From: Branchinecta lynchi | Taxonomy: Eukaryota > Arthropoda > Branchiopoda > Anostraca > Branchinectidae | DNA length: 64,000 nt | Direction of reading: 5' to 3' | Assembly (NCBI GenBank): GCA_023053575.1 | Contig: JAKZAP010000008.1 | Coordinates: forward strand, 25,001-89,000 | Shown here: piece by piece, positions 1 to 12,035 of the stretch | How positions within the stretch are numbered: position 1 is the stretch's first letter | How the letters are laid out: each line of letters begins with the position of its first letter | The notes under the pieces: model-generated | What the model was told of the DNA's origin: nothing | The model's database searches: none | Seen by the model: the letters and a program-made list of their open reading frames with translations, nothing else | Translations under genes and position numbers: made by a program

Positions 1-1024
1 TTTAAAGATGGTCAGTCCAAGTCAAACAAATCTAGTGGCAGGCAAACAAATCTAACGCTTGGCAGGAATATCAGGGAACCGACCAGATTAACTTTGATAT
101 AATCATATTCCGGATCCGATCATAGTGGGAGGAGTGGAGGGATGGGAAGTCCGGAAACTACGGTCTGTCAGTCTGTCCCGGTTTTCCTAGTTTGAGCACT
201 TCCACATAAGCTAGGACGATGAAACTTGGCAGGCGTATAAGGGACCGAACCGGATTAACATGGAAACAATCACTTCCCCGATCCGGCCATCGTGGGGGGG
301 TGGAGCAACAGGAAATCCGGAAACTAGTAACATGCATAACTTTAGAACGGGTAATCGGACTTGCATGAAACTTGACATATGTCAAGAACAAGTGCTTAAG
401 ATGCTCAGTTTCAAATCCGGACCAGACCCGATAACTGAGGAGGGGGGGGGGCTGGAGGGGGGCACCCAAAACCTCGTGAAAGCGCACTGTGGGGGTCTTG
501 GAAGGAGTTTTCTATAAATCCGGTGATCGCGAGTTACGGTTTATGGACGGGGATGAAGCTTGGTGAGAAGAAGAAGGACAAGTTATAAATGTATTTTTGA
601 TAGAAATGGACTGGATCGGCGCAGTGTGGGGTCTTGGAAGGGGTTTTCCGTGAATCTGGTAATCGCTAGTTACGATACTTAGAGATGGACTTGGACGGTG
701 AAATTCGGCTGGCGTTCGAGACCCAATGAGGTCGTTTCGAGAAACGATACATTTTAATGATCCCCAAGGGTCATGATCATTTCTGCCACAAGGGTTTTCT
801 TACAACTTAATTTCCGGCCCCCTTACGTGCGCATCACTACGGCAAAGGGCAAATTAAAAATCGACTAAACCATACATTTTCAAGATCCCCAAGGGCCTAT
901 GAACATTCGTGCCGTAAGGGTTATGTTTACAAACTATGACAAATGAGCCACGAGTTGACAAATTCCCACACTCGTCCTCTGACCCAACTTTGCAAGTCCC
1001 ATATGAGCTTCTAGCTCTGGTTAA
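1..1024 (+). repeat. Family A array fragment plus a family C fragment
   Basis: From 1 to about 720 there are diverged copies of the family A unit, with GATGAAACTTGGCAGG, GATCCG and G-runs. They continue into a second repeat (CCCCAAGGG ... CATGATCATTT ... AAGGGTTTT) that recurs near 29,940 and 33,835. The block ends at 993-1,020 with CAAGTCCCATATGAGCTTC and TAGCTCT, the family A end motif. There is no coding frame. Confidence 0.75.
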
Positions 1025-3030
1025 AAATAATCGACAGATTTCCACACGAGTGAATACGGTCGGCCTTCCTTGGCAAAAATCGTTAGAGTCGAGTTAGAGC
1101 TAGGCTTCGAGTTTGTTTAAGAAATGCATTATAAGGGAAGCTGATTTGATTGTTGCACTAACCTGACTGATCACATTATTAGCAAAACTGAGTAGTTCAT
1201 GAAATAGTAATCTGTCATTCCTTTACGCCAGAGCAAATAACACTAGGAGGTAGTGCCAAGGTCGAGAATGAAACACAATCGACTAGCAGCGACACTAATT
1301 TCACTAGCGATAGAGAACGTCACTACTGAAACTCAATTAGTCGTTTACCAGCGTTGGCTCCCATAACTCCACATTCCGAACACAGCAAAGAAAAGATACA
1401 AGCATCCATGTTTCCTCGATGTGTGCAGACCGCATCTTAGTTTTGCTAGAAGTTTTCTAAACTCGCAAGTTTTGAATGTCCGGAGTGTAGTGGGCGGCAC
1501 TACGAGTAAGCCCACGCATATATCTGTGCAGTACTTCCTAATGTGTTATTTTGCTCTTTACCCTGCGACTGGATTTACTTCGGTATATTACAGAACTTTT
1601 TCTGGCAAAAAAACAGAGATGGAAAAAGAACGCTTCTTCGAAGTTACAAAAGTTCAGAAGAACTGTGGTGGAATTTTCCACTGTTAACTCACCCTGGCTT
1701 TCTCTTTCAATCGTGGAGAAAACACCATTATGACCGAAATCGTTCGCTATCTACCAATCCACGACAGCTTTCTATTCTCTTGGAGAGGAAACTCCGTTAC
1801 TATTGGTCGGTGGGAGTCAACCAATCACGAATATGCGGCAGCGAAGGGAATCCCGTAACATCAATCAAGACGGCCGTTAACGTGGTATGGGATAAGAGGA
1901 CGCTTCAAGATTGAGCTGGTGAGTGAAACTCTTCACCTTATTTCATCTATATTGACCTGCAACACAAGTTACAGCCGTGTAACACTTTCCGTGGCAAAAG
2001 TATGAACCATCACGAAAAAGCATCGAATTGAGTTGGTAAAGAATTTAGCTTTATTACCACCCTTCAAAATTGAAGTTTATAGAAATGAAGTTTAGAATAC
2101 AGCTCCTTTTGTTTCCCACAAATGTACATATTTACCGCAAAATACATAAGAACCACAGCTAAAATACGTATTCAATTGAACTCGTTTATATTTTGACCAA
2201 AAATATTTTAACCTGAAAATCATAAGGACAGATATATTGAAAAATGTTAATGTGAATTTAATTTTGAATTAACAGTTTAATATTAGTATGAACAGGTTTT
2301 TAATATTTCTTTACAATTTCTGCTTGTAGTCCGTTATTTTATGTCATTGGTATAGACTTGTTTTAATCCAAGTTACGTTTCAGTTCCAAACCTTAAGCAT
2401 AACTGAAAAATATGCCTTTTTTACTTTATTTTTACGCCCAAGTGAATCTGAGACTTGTCTTTCGATCAAAATGTAATGGTCCAATCCAACAAACTTAATT
2501 TAAAACCAGCGATTACTATAATTATTTGCTTATTGCACATCAGCAGACAATTTAAAGACCGAGAACAAAAGCAATAAAGAGCAAAACAGAACGAAGGTCC
2601 TTTATTTGGAGGAGTGTGGCTCTGGCATGCTTACCATATTCGGGTGGGAGACAAACTAAATGAAACACTGGTTTGCCCTACCTGCTTTAGGGACTCCAAG
2701 AAACTCTTAAGCTTTGGACACACGATCAGGGTCAGGTGCTCCCGGGCTGGAATCCCTGCATGGATTTTCGTAACCATCATTACTGCCATATGGAAAAGTT
2801 GAAACATTTTCGACTTGATGATAAAAGTGATGACAGTCCGGACGGAAATCCTGACCGTGTGTTCGCACTGTTTATTATATTTCTTCTGTGCGGTCGCACC
2901 GTCAATTCGTCGCACCGTCAAGGTCAAAATCACTGTCTGTCCCCCCCCCCCCCCCCCCCCCATGTAGGCTGATGAGAAATAAAATTGCTGATTCAAAATT
3001 TGCGAAACCATGTTTCTTCCAGCACCGCTG
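1025..3030. other. Unassigned intergenic DNA
   Basis: AT-rich sequence with no gene recognised. Bases 1,270-1,345 are a reverse-complement copy of sequence near 40,635-40,715 (shared core TATCGCTAGTG and GATTGAGTTTCA), so at least this part is a dispersed repeat. A run of 21 C occurs at 2,941-2,961. Open frames at 1,421-1,914 look non-coding. Confidence 0.5.
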
Positions 3031-3501
3031 TATGGAATGGATTTGAGACTAAATACTTCGACAATGTATTCGAGAATCCCTCAAGTGCCTTGGAGGAATC
3101 GGTGTTTGTATTCGAGAATCAGTAAAAAGTCTTCGAGAAACTACAAAAAATCTTCGAGAAAGTATAAAAAGTATTCGAGAATGTTTTAAAAGTATTTGAC
3201 ATTTAAATTGAAACTAGGTATTCGAGAACGACATAAAAGTATTCTCTCAAATACATTTGAGTCATTCCCGAGCTCCTTATTTTAATTTTAATTTCAAATA
3301 CCTTTCAGAAATTCCCAAATACTTTTTATCTTTTCTCGAATACTAATGTAGTTTCTCGAAGACCTAAGGAAAATCTCGAAAACTTTTCGTCAACTCTCGA
3401 ATACAAACACCGATTCCTCGAAGACATCTAAGGATTCTCAAAGACATTTCGGGGATTCTCGAAAACATTTTCTACTTATTTGTCCTCAAACCCATTCCAT
3501 A
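3031..3501. mobile_element. 471-bp foldback element built of TTCGAGAA motifs, 6-bp target duplication
   Basis: The ends are TATGGAATGGATTTGAG on the left and CTCAAACCCATTCCATA on the right, inverted repeats with one mismatch. They are flanked by a direct CCGCTG at 3,025-3,030 and again at 3,502-3,507. The left half repeats TTCGAGAA and the right half repeats TTCTCGAA, with a shared block GAATCGGTGTTTGTATTCGA on opposite strands, so the single strand could fold into a long hairpin. There is no coding capacity. Confidence 0.82.
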
Positions 3502-3527
3502 CCGCTGCATCTAAAAAACCCACCATG

Positions 3528-4880
3528 TTTTTGGGATCCCAAAAAGTAAGTGCCGGGATTTCTATGACATCGCAAAAGTTGTCCGTCTGTGCGTCTGTCT
3601 GTCTGGTAGCAAGACAAATCCCGAAGGGGTTCAGATATTTTGTTCAAATTTGGCACTTTGACTCTTTGGGTCAAAGTACAGGTCAAGTACGAAGATGGCC
3701 TCTGTAGCCCTATATCTAGGGGTGGGGGAAGGGTTTCAAATTAAGGGACGACACAAACAAAATTTTAAAAGCTAATGATTTAGGGGTAAAGAAACATGCT
3801 GAATCCGAATATGAAAATTACTTTCACGCCGGACAAATAGTTCACGCTGAATCCGGAAATTTAGCATGAAGTTCTAAAGTAGTCGATATAGAATGAGGAG
3901 ACTGTTGCAACTTTCGAACATACTAATGATAAACAAAAAGTGTATGCGATCAGTTTAGTTCTCTAAAATCCCAACCGGCATTGACTAGGTCGCAAAGTCA
4001 GAATACATCCGACAACTACCTGGTATAAGACTTTAATAAAATTTGCTGACCAATTTCTGACCATTGACCAGTCCTTGCCCTATCCCTTTATTAGCACAAG
4101 CGGAAGGCTTTGCGCGTGTGTGACGTCAATTTGTTTGGTCTATGCAACCAGGGGGGATGGTGACTTCGTTCGTGCGTATACGCGCAAAGTTAATTGGGTT
4201 TAATAGAAGACTGTTTAAACCTAGCGTACGTGTTCTTTGAGTTTTGGAATGTCGGGGGGTCGAAAGGGTTGATATCTGTTGTTCTAACTTCGTAGAAGGA
4301 TTCACTGTCATAGTACAGGCCAAGTCCGTAGATGTGTCCTTTAGCCCGATATTTAGAGGCAGAGGATGGGGTTTCGAATTTGGGGTAAAAACAAGTATGT
4401 TTTAGTAGCTAATGAGATATTCATTTAAGGACTAAGGAGGCTCACTGAATCCATATCTGAACTTAGTTTTCTTGCCGGACAAATGATTCACCAGGAATTC
4501 GGCCAAAACTGGAAACTTGATTGAAGCTCAAATTTGTTTCTGAAGTCGATTCGAGATTCGGTATCGGGATAAGGAGGCAAGCTGAATCAAATTTTAAACT
4601 GTATTTCCTTGACTGATCAGCTGGCAAGATTTGCAAGAACCTGGAAATTTGGATTGAAAGATTCGGCTCTCGGTGTCACTAGATCTTTTGCTCGGCATGC
4701 AGTCTGCCGGGAATGCTGCAAAAATGCGAGAAGTTTGGTAAAAAAAAAAAAAAAATCCTAAAAGACTTTTTTGAATTCGATTAGATATCAGATACTGGAA
4801 CAAAAATGCTTGTTGAATCCATATCTGAACTTGGTCATTTGATTAGTTTTTTTGGCCTTAAGAAAAAAACCTTAAAAACG
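3528..4880 (+). repeat. Family B element (palindrome, GTCC-type microsatellite, diverged units)
   Basis: The element starts at the palindrome TTTTTGGGATCCCAAAAA (3,528-3,545), followed by TGACATCGCAAAAGTTG, GTCCGTCTGTGCGTCTG and a region ending near 4,880. Repeated units carry GCCGGACAAAT, GCTGAATCC and CCGG-AA-TTGG. The same order appears on the minus strand at 41,160-42,126. It is non-coding. Confidence 0.72.
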
Positions 4881-5099
4881 GTAACGACCTGGAAATGTAC
4901 AAGATTCGATTGTCTGGAAGTCTGATAAACATTAAATTTTGGGATCCCATCGAAACCTGTAGTCTTGTTAACGTCGACGCTTCGACAAGTTGCTTTGAAC
5001 ACCCAAAAAATCACTGGACATTGGGCCCCACGATCCTAAGATCAAATTGGCTTAAATCTAACTTGGCGCTTAGGATTAGGTTACTGTTTTACAACGACC

Positions 5100-5430
5100 A
5101 GTCAATCAATTAATAAAATTTAATTACAAATAGTTTAAAGCTAGGTTAATTAAATATTTACGAAATAAATGAAAACGACTTATAACCCTTTACAAGATAT
5201 GATCTGAAACAAATGTTGGTATGAAACTGTTCAAAAATTGGGTTGACGGCAAAAAAACTGATCACGGTGTTACTCTCGCACCGACGCAGAGACGACGGGA
5301 GGGAGGGGGGAATAGACGGTCCATATGGGGACAACCCATTGTCCTTTCTCCAAAATTTGATAACTTGTTTGATAAATTCGGAAGAAGTCAATACAAATAC
5401 CATTGCCTGAACCACTGATGAGACCGGAGG
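5100..5430 (-). mobile_element. LINE 3'-end fragment (same family as 29.2-29.8 kb)
   Basis: The plus-strand sequence parallels 29,227-29,460 block by block: TCAATCAATT, ATTTACGAAATA, CTTATAA, CTCGCACCGACGCA and CCATATGGGGACAAC. The other copy encodes the end of a reverse transcriptase, so this is the truncated 3' end of the same non-LTR element on the minus strand. Its open frames are relics. Confidence 0.65.
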
Positions 5431-8400
5431 TGCAGCTTGCGACCATAAATTAATCGATCAATCAATTTGTTTATGATAAACCTCAACAAAAGGAGGGCGA
5501 GGCGCCGTAAACATGTAGTGACAAACAAAATAAATAGACAAAAGAAACATTAACATCAAGGACAAAAAATATTACCAAAGGCGGCTAAAGAAATAGCGCT
5601 GACATGGGTGAGACAACATGGATCAGTCGACTGCCAAGTTTCCGATTAATGTAAAGGTTCAATTCTTTACTTTACATGACAATCGAACCAAAGATCACTT
5701 TTCCGCCGGTCGGTTGATCCGGCGAGTGAATGTACTCCAGGTGGTCTAGGACGATAAGACTTGTCAGCCATACTTAGGATCTGCCCATGTTGACTTGGAA
5801 ATAGTCAGTTCTCGGATCCAGCAATGAGGGGATGGGGAGGGAGCGAAGTGAAATCCGGAATTTTAAGGCATGCATAACTCTCGAACGAGTGATTCGGAAT
5901 TGGTAGTTGGCAAGAGTACATGTCTTACATATTCTATTTCGAGTTCGTGTTGGATCCGGCAAATGACGGGGAACGAAAACCTTGTGAGATGTATAAACGC
6001 TCGAACGAGGGATCGGGTTCGGATGGCACTTGACAAATGGCGGACCTGACCGGAAATTAGGATTTTTGGTATAACTGGAACAGGCTCCCACTTATTGCTT
6101 TCGAGGAGCTCATTGGTCAGGAACAACGGCCATGCAAGTTTTTCCGGGTTTTCCATGGTGAGCTAGGCTGAACACATCCGGGAATGGTTGCTAAACTATT
6201 AGAAACCTGGAAGAGTTGCGAAGGAGTCATGTCTGTTAGAAAATTGGGATACAACCTGTATCTATTGCCACTTGTGCTTTAGGTCTCTATGAACATCCGC
6301 TTGGGTGTCTAAGTCATACATTTACCGTAAAACCATACAAGTCATAGTTCGTAACATAATAAAGTCCCACGTAACATACTGCACACGAGTGCAGCTCGTT
6401 CGAGGGTTGGTTTTCACTTGAAGATAGAAAATGACAAATACATTTTTTTTATAGTAAACAGAAAGAATGATGCCTGTATATCAGCGGCCTGTCAGAACAT
6501 TTTCTTCTTTAGACCCGTTCCACGTGTCCATTTTCATATATTGCTTTATTTTACAAACGTTTAGTTCTTTTCGTCTTTCTTTTTTTTCCACTTTTCTTAG
6601 TACTCTTCATTGGCATCGTTCATGCCAGCTGGAAATGAGTACTGAAAGTAAATTTTATTTCTAACCCGTCTGGATGAAGACAGAGTATGGTAAAGGATGA
6701 AAAAAAAAATCAACAACCAAAAGAGTTAAAATTCAGTTAACCGGAAGATCATGGTGCATGGGTGGTTACAATTTTCCTTCGTCCTGCTGATGGATCTCAG
6801 GATCCGCTATACGGAACTTTTCATTGAGATGGCTGTTCCATGTCGAGGGGGGAGGGGTAGCAAACATTTGGAATACAAAAGGAAAATGGGACGGATTTGA
6901 CGAAGATCCTTCAGCCTAAGCTTACTACGATCGCAAGTGTATCTTTCAAGCACACGCCTGACGGCCACACTTGCCAAGACGAACCGATATATCGTCAGAA
7001 TAAAGTTCTACCGACATATCTGTTTAGCCCCAACGACCCTGATTCGAAATTTGTAATTCTATCCTAAAATTTTTATTCGCAACTATTTCGGCCATTCTTA
7101 ATGAGGGTTTTACATACCTACTGCTTGGATAGAAGAGTAGTCCCTTGCCAAGAGAGACCCAAAATATGACATGGCAAATCCGTCTAGCACCTCAGAACAT
7201 AGTCCGAGCCAATATCCAGTCCGGAATCTGTGTATTTCATCAAATCCTAATGTTCGGTATAACTCCGTTTTGCTACGGTTTCACCAATTTTCTTCTGTTT
7301 ACCTCTGTCCCTAATCCAACCTCGCTAATATCCATAGCTGAGGGCATTACGCCGCAGCTGATTTCCTGGCTCGGCCGAACAAAAAAGAATCTGGATTCGG
7401 TAGTAAATTAATCTGTTTTCATGATACTCCATAGGATGCACCCCCATTTTCCGTCCGACTTGTTGCAATTATCTGGGATATAAGACTCTAACACCTGGAG
7501 TGGCGGACGCGATGCCCCCTCCGAACACTCATGGGTGACCAAGTCTTGCGCAAATACATCTGCGGATCCTCTACCGGTCAAATAACCATACCTTTTGCTT
7601 GTCAGCCCTTATAAATGTCTTTCTTAGGTTTATTTAGATTAGATGGCGAGTTCGTCGAATAATCTTTAAAAAAAAAACGAGATTACGGAAAGTGTTACGC
7701 GTTTATACACCTGACAAGCAAAATGACTAAATAATTGCTGTGGTATTTTTTGTCAGTATATATAAACAGCACATTTTCAAAATTACACTAAAACGGGAAG
7801 AAACTCCGAAAAGAATTAGCTCACTTTGTGACAGACCTGTGCAAGTGAGCGGTCTAGACAGACACTCTGATAGTTTTACACTCAGTATTGTTGAGAATTC
7901 CGCTTGGCAGCTTAGAAGAGAAGTGGTGGAGAACAGCATTTCTTTGCTATACCTTTAAACTAGCTAACGCCATGCTGATCCCTTCGACTGCTTTGTACCC
8001 CTGGTCATTAGCAACAGCGATAAGACTCCTACGAGACCCACTTTACAATACTGCTAATGTGACGGAATGGAAAACATTTTGAGAGCCCGAATCTAGCCCG
8101 CAGTCCCTAAAAATCACTGGTTGCTAGTCCGTGGTCTGAACTATAGAACTAAAGTCGCCTGAGTGAGTGGTAAGGTAAATTTTACTGCTACGGACAGTTG
8201 CGGCATCAAGAAAAAACTTCAAGCAGTACCTCAGAAATCATACAAAAACTCTGTTATAATTCTGTTTTTTCGCATATAGAATACAGCAGAAATAACAAAA
8301 ATATAAGCAAAATGGTAAATGTTAAATAGTAAATACTTTCTATTGTCTTTTCTAGGCTGCTATTAAAATAACTATTTCTGCTTCTCGAGCATATATTTAT

Positions 8401-8460
8401 ATATTGCTGCATGGATCCCAGGTGCTGGATCATGCTGGATGTGATATCTAAACAGACGGG
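5431..8460. other. Intergenic DNA with a family A fragment
   Basis: About 5,690-6,260 is a diverged family A fragment (GGTCTAGGACGATAAGACTTG, GGATCCAGCAATGAGGGG, GTATAACTGG). The rest, including open frames at 7,145-7,411 and 7,740-7,958, shows no recognisable protein or RNA. An A-run and TA-rich stretches occur near 6,690 and 7,660. Confidence 0.45.
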
Positions 8461-8740
8461 TCATATTGGATTACTATAATACTCATTTGACAGTGCAAAT
8501 CGGATCCGTCCGCTGAATTTTATTGGAGCTATGGCCCTTCTTGGCAAGGGTCTTCTTCAGGCTCAAGCCCCTCTAGCTGGAAATGCAATCATGTCCCCTT
8601 TCCGGCATGAGTTTCTGGAGCCTGAAGAGGACCCTTGCCAAGAAGGGTCGAAACAGATCTAAAATAAAATTCAGCTGATGTATCCTTTTGGTACTGTCAA
8701 ATATAATTTGCACTCGGACTGAAGGAATATTTATAACACT
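8460..8740. mobile_element. Inverted-terminal element with hammerhead-like ends (degenerate copy)
   Basis: The left end (minus strand) and right end (plus strand) carry the same block in opposite directions: CCTGAAGA, then (GG)ACCCTTGCCAAGAAGGG, then TAAAAT--AATTCAGCTGA. At the right end, 8,618-8,661, there is GAGC, CTGAAGA, a 7-bp stem GACCCTT/AAGGGTC, and GAAA, but the bases after GAAA (CAGATC) no longer fit a hammerhead cleavage site. The left end has lost GAAA. Confidence 0.65.
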
Positions 8741-9450
8741 CATATTAACAATAATTCTCCACTGGCTTAGCTATTCATCTAGACAAGTGTCTATGCTCAT
8801 TAAGTCATATTTATTCCTGTATGGACTGTATGTACCAGTCTGGTGCAACACCAACAATGAATTTCAACAAACACTTCAACATCACAAGAAATCTCTAATT
8901 TAAAAGTGTCCTTAACCATCCTATTTTGTTCACATATCCAATAAGTGAAAGTAAATCAAAAAGGCCATGCTAAAATGTAATAATACATGTAACCATCGGC
9001 TGGCTTGGCTACTCATCCAGATAATGGTTTGCGTCATACCTTTATTCATACAAAATACGAATCAGTCGTGACAATCTACTTAAAAAGAATCAACTTCGTC
9101 ACAATAAAACTCTTCTATAAACTTGCCTCGAATTGAATTAAATAAATTTAAACAAACGGGTCATATTAAAATAGTAAAATACTTTTAATTATCTAGACAA
9201 TTGCTTATGCTTATGCGTTTGCCTTATCGTCTGCGATTCTCACTGGCGGATTTGTGCAATTATTTATTAGACATATGATGACAACAGTCCGGTGTAACCC
9301 AACTTAAACAAATTTACAACGTCATAATAAAAAAAAATTACAATGAAACCTGTTTTATCCGCATAGCACTTTCAAGTGTTTCTGCTGATTTGGCTACTCG
9401 TCGAAATAATTACTGATGTTTATAAAGTAACAGATTTATTGCAGCATGCA
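8741..9450. repeat. Diverged tandem repeat, about 235-bp period
   Basis: The phrase TGGCTTAGCTATTCATCTAG recurs in altered form near 8,763, 9,002 (TGGCTTGGCTACTCATCCAG), 9,230 and 9,390 (TTTGGCTACTCGTCGA), each followed by TTTATTC-type and GTCACAATAA-type segments. It is a weakly conserved array with no frame. Confidence 0.5.
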
Positions 9451-11100
9451 AGATTCGAGGATTTGCGGTATCGATATCAGCAAGCAGTTTTAACTCATAG
9501 AAACTTCCGGGACTCTTAATCCTTTCCCAGTCATGTGCCACGGGAAAGTATTAACATTCAAAAGAAGTCTCAGGAGAATAATCGTAGCACTATCACAGAC
9601 CTATCATCACACTCGGTTGAACCAGAATAGGCCAACCCTCGGGGGTCAAGTGTGGGAACAAGTGAAGTCACAGAAGCAAAGGGGGTGTTTGCAAACATCC
9701 TCTACTTAAGGGGTACAGTACGCTAGGTCGAGACGGTGGAAGAATGAAATTGACTTTTTAGCAATCGAACCTCTAATTGGCAACCAGTAAGGAAACTCGG
9801 CATGTCCGTATGGTCTTGATTTTTGTTTGTAACCAGCTGGCGTTTTCGAAATTCTTCCCAATAGAGTCACAGTATTTAAATCGGTTCCTGGACAGGCTCG
9901 AATAGCCTTGATTCTAGGCAGTAGCGCCATTTTACTAAACCTCAAGAGGGGGCGAAACATCCATTTGGGCCACCATCCTAGATTTTTTAATTGCGCAAAA
10001 TTTAATCGCTTTTTAAGGTAAAATTAAAGCAGTATTAAAATATATCAGAGCATATTATGCAAGAATCACGCATTGTTCAAAGACCCTTCACAAATAAAAA
10101 TGTTCAGTGGAGCATGCTCTAACCTGGAGTTTGAGGCATGTCCATATGACAGAATAAGCGACTTTAGACCCTCTTGAGGCTTTCGATCGAAACCCTGTCG
10201 AAATCTGTCCCGATCTCTAGAAGTAGATCTGGATTCATGAAATCTTTTGAGTCTGGATGTGGGGTTAACATCTTAAAACATCTACCAAACACCAAATTAT
10301 ATTGAAACTGGGCGCTGCATGCTAAACAAAACAAAAAATCAGCCTGTTAAAAATACAAAGATTTTGGTTCAGACCAGATTACTAACTGTGTGGTACGGTG
10401 TGAAATTTACGATTTGGTAAATGCCTTTATTTAAGCACGGCAAACAACAGGGAATACAGACAAAAAACCTCAGATTTTGGGTCCCTTTCAAATTTAGCGG
10501 GTGATCATGCCTCCCCCCCCCCCCCAAATGGCGCCACTGCTTTAAGGAGGTGCTCTTTAAGCCTGGCAGTGTACAAATATGCCGACAAGGAAGGGAGAAC
10601 ATTGACTATTAAAGGATACACCTGGTGGAAAGCCCCTTTTGAGTAGCTAAGTTATGAAGAAGTTCGTATATGCCCTTGGTTTTACCCATATCCCGCGACC
10701 TCACATTACTCACATTACTCAAAGGGAGCATCTTTCAACAGAAAGAAATGCTGAGAAGCTTGTGAAGAAACGACTGCAATACCATGCCGTAAAACCGTGA
10801 ATGACGATTTGGAAACGCAAGAGACTTGGTCAGGGTACTCTGAAATTCTACGTATTTTAAAAGAAGTCCTGTTTGACTTTCAATGACATCGGTTGGATTT
10901 TTGTATTTATTTCTGTTTTCTGTAATTCCTCCGTTATCTTCCACTTTGAAATTTTGTACTGGCTTACTTACTAACGTGTGACCGAGGAACGGATTGACAG
11001 ACACATTTAACAAGAAGTGTGTTTGAAAGGCAATCCACTTTTCTACCCTTTTTCGTATGATCCACGACAGGTGTGATGCACCTAGGTAGCCACTTATTAA
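9451..11100. other. Intergenic DNA, no gene seen; possible hAT-type end at 10,510-10,539
   Basis: Nothing coding is recognised. At 10,513-10,539 a C-run is followed by AAATGGCGCCACTG; read on the minus strand this is CAGTGGCGCCATTTGGGGG, which resembles the CAG-GGCG ends of hAT-like elements elsewhere in the window. The partner end was not found. Confidence 0.35.
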
Positions 11101-11189
11101 TAGGAATTTGGTTATGTATCACTTTTATTGTTGCTGGGATAGTTGAAATTCACGATTGCTTGGCAACCCTTGTTGGTGACGTCATGTGC

Positions 11190-11900
11190 CGGGGCAACCA
11201 CTCAGTCCAGGTGACAAAGAGCTTGTACCATGGCGCCAGTCGGGATACAAACTTTGGAGGCATGCTGGTCGTACTGAGAACTGTGTGTCGTCCGGTTACG
11301 CAGAAACAAGGAATGACCATGTGGTTACCCTTGTTTCCACAACTCGGTCACCATAGATGTCTTGCAATGTGTCCAATGGTTGGTGAAGCGAAGGTTGTAC
11401 CATGACGCCAGACGGGATACACAATTTTGAAGGCATTCTGGTTGACAAAGAACTGTCAATGGGATGGTCGTCCAGTTATGCCAATTCTTTGAATAGAAGA
11501 AGGATCAATATGTCAAATCTTCGTCAACAGATAATCGTAGATGTATGGTAGTCATGTTCGTTCGCTAGTCCGACAAAGTCGTTAAGTGTTTTTTACCACG
11601 GTGCCAAACCGGATACCTGCATGGCATCATTCTTTGTTGCTGGGTCTTGACAACGTGGCAGTCGTCAGTCTTTGCCGGCATGAGGATGGGCAAAAATGTT
11701 ATTCCTGCTATCACTTTCTGGTCAACACAAAATCGCAATTATGTATGTCCACCACCTGTGGCAGTCTTGTCCTTTGTTATGGTGCCAATATATAACGAAG
11801 GCCTTGCATCATGACGCTGATCAAGATAAGAACTTTACAACTATGATGTTCCTCACTAGGTACGGACGGACTTAAATACAAATTTACCATGCGGTGGCTC
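11190..11900. repeat. Tandem array, roughly 170-215-bp units
   Basis: TTGTACCATGGCGCCAGTCG at about 11,222 returns as TTGTACCATGACGCCAGACG (11,395), TTTTACCACGGTGCCAAACC (11,590) and TTGCATCATGACGCTGATCA (11,802). Each is followed by GATAC-A--TTTG, GGCAT and CTGG. Four diverged units are visible and there is no protein signal. Confidence 0.62.
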
Positions 11901-12035
11901 TTATTACATTAGCCTCGGCATAGAACTATAGACTTACAGACGTCCTTGTAGTTATTTCCGTTGATTCGTGAAGGAAGTGGAATGAACAGATCATACCGTG
12001 GCCATTATGTGGTAGGCTGCCAGGCAGGTATTTTT

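Noticed and set aside
1543..1914. 123-residue frame with overlapping alternatives
   Set aside because: Two other frames are open over the same bases and there is no recognisable motif or splice structure.
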